From Bacteroidota bacterium (GTDB lineage Bacteria > Bacteroidota > Bacteroidia > Chitinophagales > Chitinophagaceae): DNA of 29,096 bases. Positions 25,958 to 29,096 of this stretch are shown one piece after another; position 1 is the stretch's first letter; the number at the start of each line of letters is the position of its first letter. Where the stretch lies: NCBI GenBank assembly GCA_023423835.1, contig JAFAEW010000085.1, positions 1 through 29,096 of the forward strand, written 5' to 3'. The notes beneath the pieces were generated by a model. That model searched no databases and was not told where the DNA came from. It saw only the letters and a list, made by a program, of their open reading frames with translations. The translations under genes and the position numbers were made by a program.

Positions 25958-26949
25958 TGTGCCGGAACCAATCCCATTTTGTTTTGTAAAAAATCCGCTA
26001 TTGAATGTTCGACGCCACCGATATCGTTTGACTTCAGGTAGGAGGCGATTACATGATCGCCGGTTTCAGGAAGCGCCTGTTTTTCCTTTATTTCCGATCC
26101 CAGTTCAACGAACATGGAAAGCATTGCAGATACTTTCACAACCGGATCCTGATGTGATTGGTCCTTAAAATAATAAAGTAATAAAACCGGCGCTTTTACG
26201 CTTTCAAAGGTGGCTTTATTCATTTTTGTTTCCAGTAATTCCTGTAATTGTACGGCTGCTTCAAGCCTGTAGTTTGAATACCAGTATTTTTTGTACTCCG
26301 GTCGTTGATCTGTTGAATAGACACTGTTTCCTCCTTTCACCCATCTTGCCATCTGTAATCCCCAGTGATTATTGAGAATGAAGGCGTTTTGCTCATTAAT
26401 TGCGATATTCGGACTTAATAACACGAGTCCGTCAACCAACTGCGGATAAGAGGCCGCGAGCATCAAGGCGAGGGTACCACCCGTACTGCATCCCATCAGG
26501 ATTACTTTGTTTCCCAATTTGCTTCCAATTGAAAGAGCTTCTTTTGCAGAGTTCCAGTAGTTGTCGACGGTGAAATTCAACATTGGATCAGTGGTATCGA
26601 TTCCATGATCAGAAAGGCGGGACAGATATAAATTGCATCCGAATTTCTTTGCAATGTCGCGGTGAACCGGAAATCCTTCCTGTTGGGAGGCGCTGAACCC
26701 GTGCAGATACACGATGGCGTATTCGGTTTTTTGGTGGGAAGAATCATTGTTCCAAACAATCCTTGCTTCATTATCGGGTTTGATTTTATGCATTGATTCC
26801 TGAAGCCGGATATAATTTTCCAGTGAGTCGAAATCCGAAGGAATCTTTTCCAGCGTTTCCGCGTAAGCCGGAGCAGAAGGAGCAGGACCTATAAAATATA
26901 CCGTGAAAAATAACCCAATCAGCAATAGCAGGACCTTCAGGAATTTCAT
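25954..26949 (-). CDS. Alpha/beta hydrolase, membrane-anchored (serine aminopeptidase S33/lipase-like)
   Basis: The protein begins with a hydrophobic signal-anchor or signal peptide (MKFLKVLLLLIGLFFTVYF) and continues as an alpha/beta hydrolase. The oxyanion-side motif YLHGFSAS, the nucleophile elbow GCSTGG, a candidate acid in SHQDPVV and the His of ETGDHVI form a credible catalytic triad. The layout resembles monoacylglycerol lipases, but the substrate is unknown. The frame extends to an ATG at 27006; I prefer the ATG at 26949 because the hydrophobic segment then sits at the N-terminus. It is convergent with the beta-lactamase-like gene, with overlapping stop codons, and divergent from the TonB receptor gene. 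Confidence 0.85.
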   Translation of the reverse strand: MKFLKVLLLLIGLFFTVYFIGPAPSAPAYAETLEKIPSDFDSLENYIRLQESMHKIKPDNEARIVWNNDSSHQKTEYAIVYLHGFSASQQEGFPVHRDIAKKFGCNLYLSRLSDHGIDTTDPMLNFTVDNYWNSAKEALSIGSKLGNKVILMGCSTGGTLALMLAASYPQLVDGLVLLSPNIAINEQNAFILNNHWGLQMARWVKGGNSVYSTDQRPEYKKYWYSNYRLEAAVQLQELLETKMNKATFESVKAPVLLLYYFKDQSHQDPVVKVSAMLSMFVELGSEIKEKQALPETGDHVIASYLKSNDIGGVEHSIADFLQNKMGLVPAH

Positions 26950-27054
26950 TTTTGCGATGAAATTAAAATATCCAGCATATTTGAAAAAAGTTATTTTGCA
27001 TTCCATCCTTTTAAATTACCGTTTGTACAATCTGGAAAAACTGGACTTTATAAA

Positions 27055-27075
27055 GTAGTTTATTTTGTAAACTAC
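27055..27075. promoter_or_regulatory. Perfect palindrome before the TonB receptor gene, candidate operator
   Basis: GTAGTTTA (27055-27062) and TAAACTAC (27068-27075) are an exact inverted repeat around TTTTG. It overlaps a promoter-like TTATTTTG (27060-27067) and ends 15 bases before the ATG of the receptor gene. The length and symmetry fit a dimeric repressor site; the regulator is not identifiable from this window. Confidence 0.55.
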
Positions 27076-27090
27076 ATTTAAGTTTTTGAC

Positions 27091-29096
27091 ATGAAATACG
27101 TTTCACTCATATTCACGTTATTTATTTCGCTTTCTGTTTTTTCGCAACAGACCATTAGCGGAAAGGTTACCGATAACAGAGGGCGAGCATTAATAGGCGT
27201 AAGCATCAGTTTGAAAGACAGTTATGATGGTGGTCTTACCGATTCTCTTGGAAATTATTCCTTCTCAACGGATGAGAAAGGCGAAGTTATTCTTTTCGCT
27301 TCCATTGTCGGTTATCGTCCTTTTGAAGAAAAGATAACATTGGAAGGCAAGCCGGTTCAATTAAACATATCCCTCAAGGAAGAATTAAATGAATTAAAAG
27401 CCGTATCGGTTACCGCAGGCGCGTTTGCGGCCGGCGATGCTAAACGTGCTACAACGGTTTTAAGCTCCCTGGATGTGGCAACCGTTGGCGGTGGGAATGC
27501 TGACATTACTTCTGCGGTAAAGACATTGCCCGGCGCACAACAGATTGGCGATCAGGAAGGACTGTTTGTGAGAGGTGGCGCCGGATACGAAACAAAACAA
27601 TTTATTGACGGAACATTGGTCAACAATCCTTATTTCACGAGCAGCCCCGATATTGCTTCAAGAGGAAGGTTTAGTCCTTTTTTGTTTAAGGGAACGGTAT
27701 TTACCACCGGAGGATATTCGGCTTTATATGGAGAGGCATTATCATCGGCCCTGATATTGGAATCGATTGATCTGCCCGAGCGTTCTGCTGCAAATGCTTC
27801 AGTTTCGCCCTTGTTTTTGGGTGCCGGATTTCAGGACCTCGCAAAAAATAAAAAATCATCCTGGGGAATAAATTACAGTTATGTAAACGTGGGATTATAT
27901 TTTGACCTGATAAAGCAAAAACCTGACTATTTTAAAGTGCCGCAATTTCATGATGCGGATGCAAATTTTAGAATTAAAACAAAGGGCGGAGGGATCATAA
28001 AATATTATACAACCTACAGCAATAATAGCCTGGGATTGAGAAATGCAGACATCGACAGTACAGGTTTGAAGGATGCGTTTTCATTACACAATACTAATTG
28101 GTACAACAACCTGAGCTGGCGGGAAAACCTGGGTAATGGTTGGAAAATGAATCTTGGCCTGAGCTACAGCACCAACCGCGATCTGATAAGTCAGCAGGTG
28201 GAAAACCAGGATAATGAGGCTGTATATCCTTCCGGGCTTCCCTGGGAATTTAAAAACTTTTCGCTCAACAGCCGGCAGGATCTTTCGCAGATTAAACCGG
28301 TATTTGAAAAAAGGCTTTTTGGAATCAGCACCTTAAGATTCGGCGGGGAATATTGGTACAGTGTAAATCGCAATTGGTACAACGATACCGTCACCGTACT
28401 GAAGGATAATTTTCAATCGCTGTTTGCAGAAACGGATATATATATCACCAATAATCTCGCTGCTAAAATCGGCGGAAGATTTGAGCATTCTGCACTAATA
28501 GACCGCAGCAATATTGCGCCGCGAATTTCGGTTGCGTACAAGGTTGGAAAAGGCGCTCAGTTTTCGGCTGCCTATGGAATTTTTTATCAGAAACCCGAAA
28601 ACCAGCAGCTATTTTTCACGACCGATCTAGGATATACAAGGGCAACGCATTATATCCTGAATTACCAAAAGACCGTTACTGACCGGATTTTCAGGATTGA
28701 AGCGTTTTATAAAAAATATGACGACCTGGTAAAATCCGTTCCCGTTTATTACAACTACTATAATTACAACAACACCGGCAGCGGCTATGCCAAAGGAATT
28801 GAACTTTTCTGGCGCGATAAGAAAAGCTTCAAAAACTTTGATTACTGGATCAGTTATTCTTATTTAGACACGAGGCGTGAATACCTGAATTATCCACAAT
28901 CATTGCAGCCGAATTTCGCCGCAAATCACACGGCCTCAGTCGTCTTAAAAAGATTTTTTGTGGATATTAAAACCGGGTTTAATGTTACTTACAGCTATGC
29001 AACCGGACGACCTTATTACAACCTGATGTACAATGGGCCGGCAAACAAATATGTGGTTGCGGATGAAGGGAAAACGAAAGATTATCACAACATGGG
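27091..29096 (+). CDS. TonB-dependent receptor with carboxypeptidase-regulatory domain, 3' end cut by window
   Basis: The frame is open from the ATG at 27091 to the end of the window, about 668 codons, with no stop. It has a signal peptide (MKYVSLIFTLFISLSVFSQ), a carboxypeptidase-regulatory domain (about 20-98; ISGKVTDNRGRALIGVSISL, FASIVGYRPFEEKI), a TonB-box-like LKAVSVTAGAF (about 104-114), a plug domain (GLFVRGGAGYETKQFIDG, TTGGYSALYGEALSSAL) and barrel strands with Tyr-rich alternation (TGSGYAKGIELFWRDK, ATGRPYYNL). It lacks the SusC insertion signature, so it belongs to the general TonB receptor group and no SusD partner is expected. Substrate unknown: siderophore, metal, vitamin or peptide uptake are all possible. 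A palindrome overlaps its promoter region. Confidence 0.92.
   Translation, partial: MKYVSLIFTLFISLSVFSQQTISGKVTDNRGRALIGVSISLKDSYDGGLTDSLGNYSFSTDEKGEVILFASIVGYRPFEEKITLEGKPVQLNISLKEELNELKAVSVTAGAFAAGDAKRATTVLSSLDVATVGGGNADITSAVKTLPGAQQIGDQEGLFVRGGAGYETKQFIDGTLVNNPYFTSSPDIASRGRFSPFLFKGTVFTTGGYSALYGEALSSALILESIDLPERSAANASVSPLFLGAGFQDLAKNKKSSWGINYSYVNVGLYFDLIKQKPDYFKVPQFHDADANFRIKTKGGGIIKYYTTYSNNSLGLRNADIDSTGLKDAFSLHNTNWYNNLSWRENLGNGWKMNLGLSYSTNRDLISQQVENQDNEAVYPSGLPWEFKNFSLNSRQDLSQIKPVFEKRLFGISTLRFGGEYWYSVNRNWYNDTVTVLKDNFQSLFAETDIYITNNLAAKIGGRFEHSALIDRSNIAPRISVAYKVGKGAQFSAAYGIFYQKPENQQLFFTTDLGYTRATHYILNYQKTVTDRIFRIEAFYKKYDDLVKSVPVYYNYYNYNNTGSGYAKGIELFWRDKKSFKNFDYWISYSYLDTRREYLNYPQSLQPNFAANHTASVVLKRFFVDIKTGFNVTYSYATGRPYYNLMYNGPANKYVVADEGKTKDYHNM

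Overview
The window looks like chromosomal DNA of a Bacteroidota member, most likely of the Chitinophagales/Sphingobacteriales type. The evidence is a SusC/SusD pair followed by a DUF1735-type lipoprotein, a second TonB-dependent receptor with a carboxypeptidase-regulatory N-terminal domain, a multidomain OmpA protein, a trimeric type B succinate dehydrogenase in the order C-A-B, promoters of the TTTG/TAnnTTTG type, and almost no Shine-Dalgarno sequences in front of genes. Coding density is very high. I see no tRNA, rRNA, CRISPR array, insertion sequence, integrase or phage gene. Taxonomy is inferred from gene content only.

Layout. 1-4.8 kb: the 3' part of a TolB-like beta-propeller protein, overlapping at its end a convergent clan GH-A (GH1-like) glycosidase; then a TPR/beta-propeller/OmpA protein with PorE-like architecture and a small unrecognised protein. 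4.8-8.2 kb: ilvE, then rpsL-rpsG closed by a strong terminator (no fusA follows), then a LolC/E-type permease starting with TTG. 8.2-11.3 kb: a Nudix-fold winged-helix regulator with a damaged Nudix box, divergent from ligA. 11.3-17.4 kb: a nutrient-uptake operon (susC, susD, DUF1735 lipoprotein) with a clear promoter and terminator; susD is cut by an in-frame TAA. 17.4-21.1 kb: sdhCAB on the minus strand. 21.2-24.9 kb: two tandem acyl-CoA dehydrogenase paralogues, the upstream one having lost FAD-contact motifs. 25-27 kb: a class A beta-lactamase-like exported serine hydrolase converging on an alpha/beta hydrolase. 27.1 kb to the end: a TonB-dependent receptor that runs off the window, preceded by a perfect palindrome.

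How the parts fit. Most of the window is housekeeping: translation, DNA ligation, branched-chain amino acid synthesis, respiration and probably fatty-acid oxidation. The accessory layer is envelope-directed: SusCD uptake, a second TonB receptor, the OmpA protein and two exported or membrane-anchored hydrolases. The electrons from the acyl-CoA dehydrogenases and from succinate dehydrogenase both feed the quinone pool, but nothing links the two loci except proximity and orientation, and a terminator separates them.

I did not find a clearly new system. The observations most worth a second look are the nonsense codon in susD, the asymmetric decay of the acyl-CoA dehydrogenase pair, the regulator with a non-catalytic Nudix box, the rpsL-rpsG unit separated from fusA, and two structured control regions (the susC leader and the palindrome before the last receptor gene).
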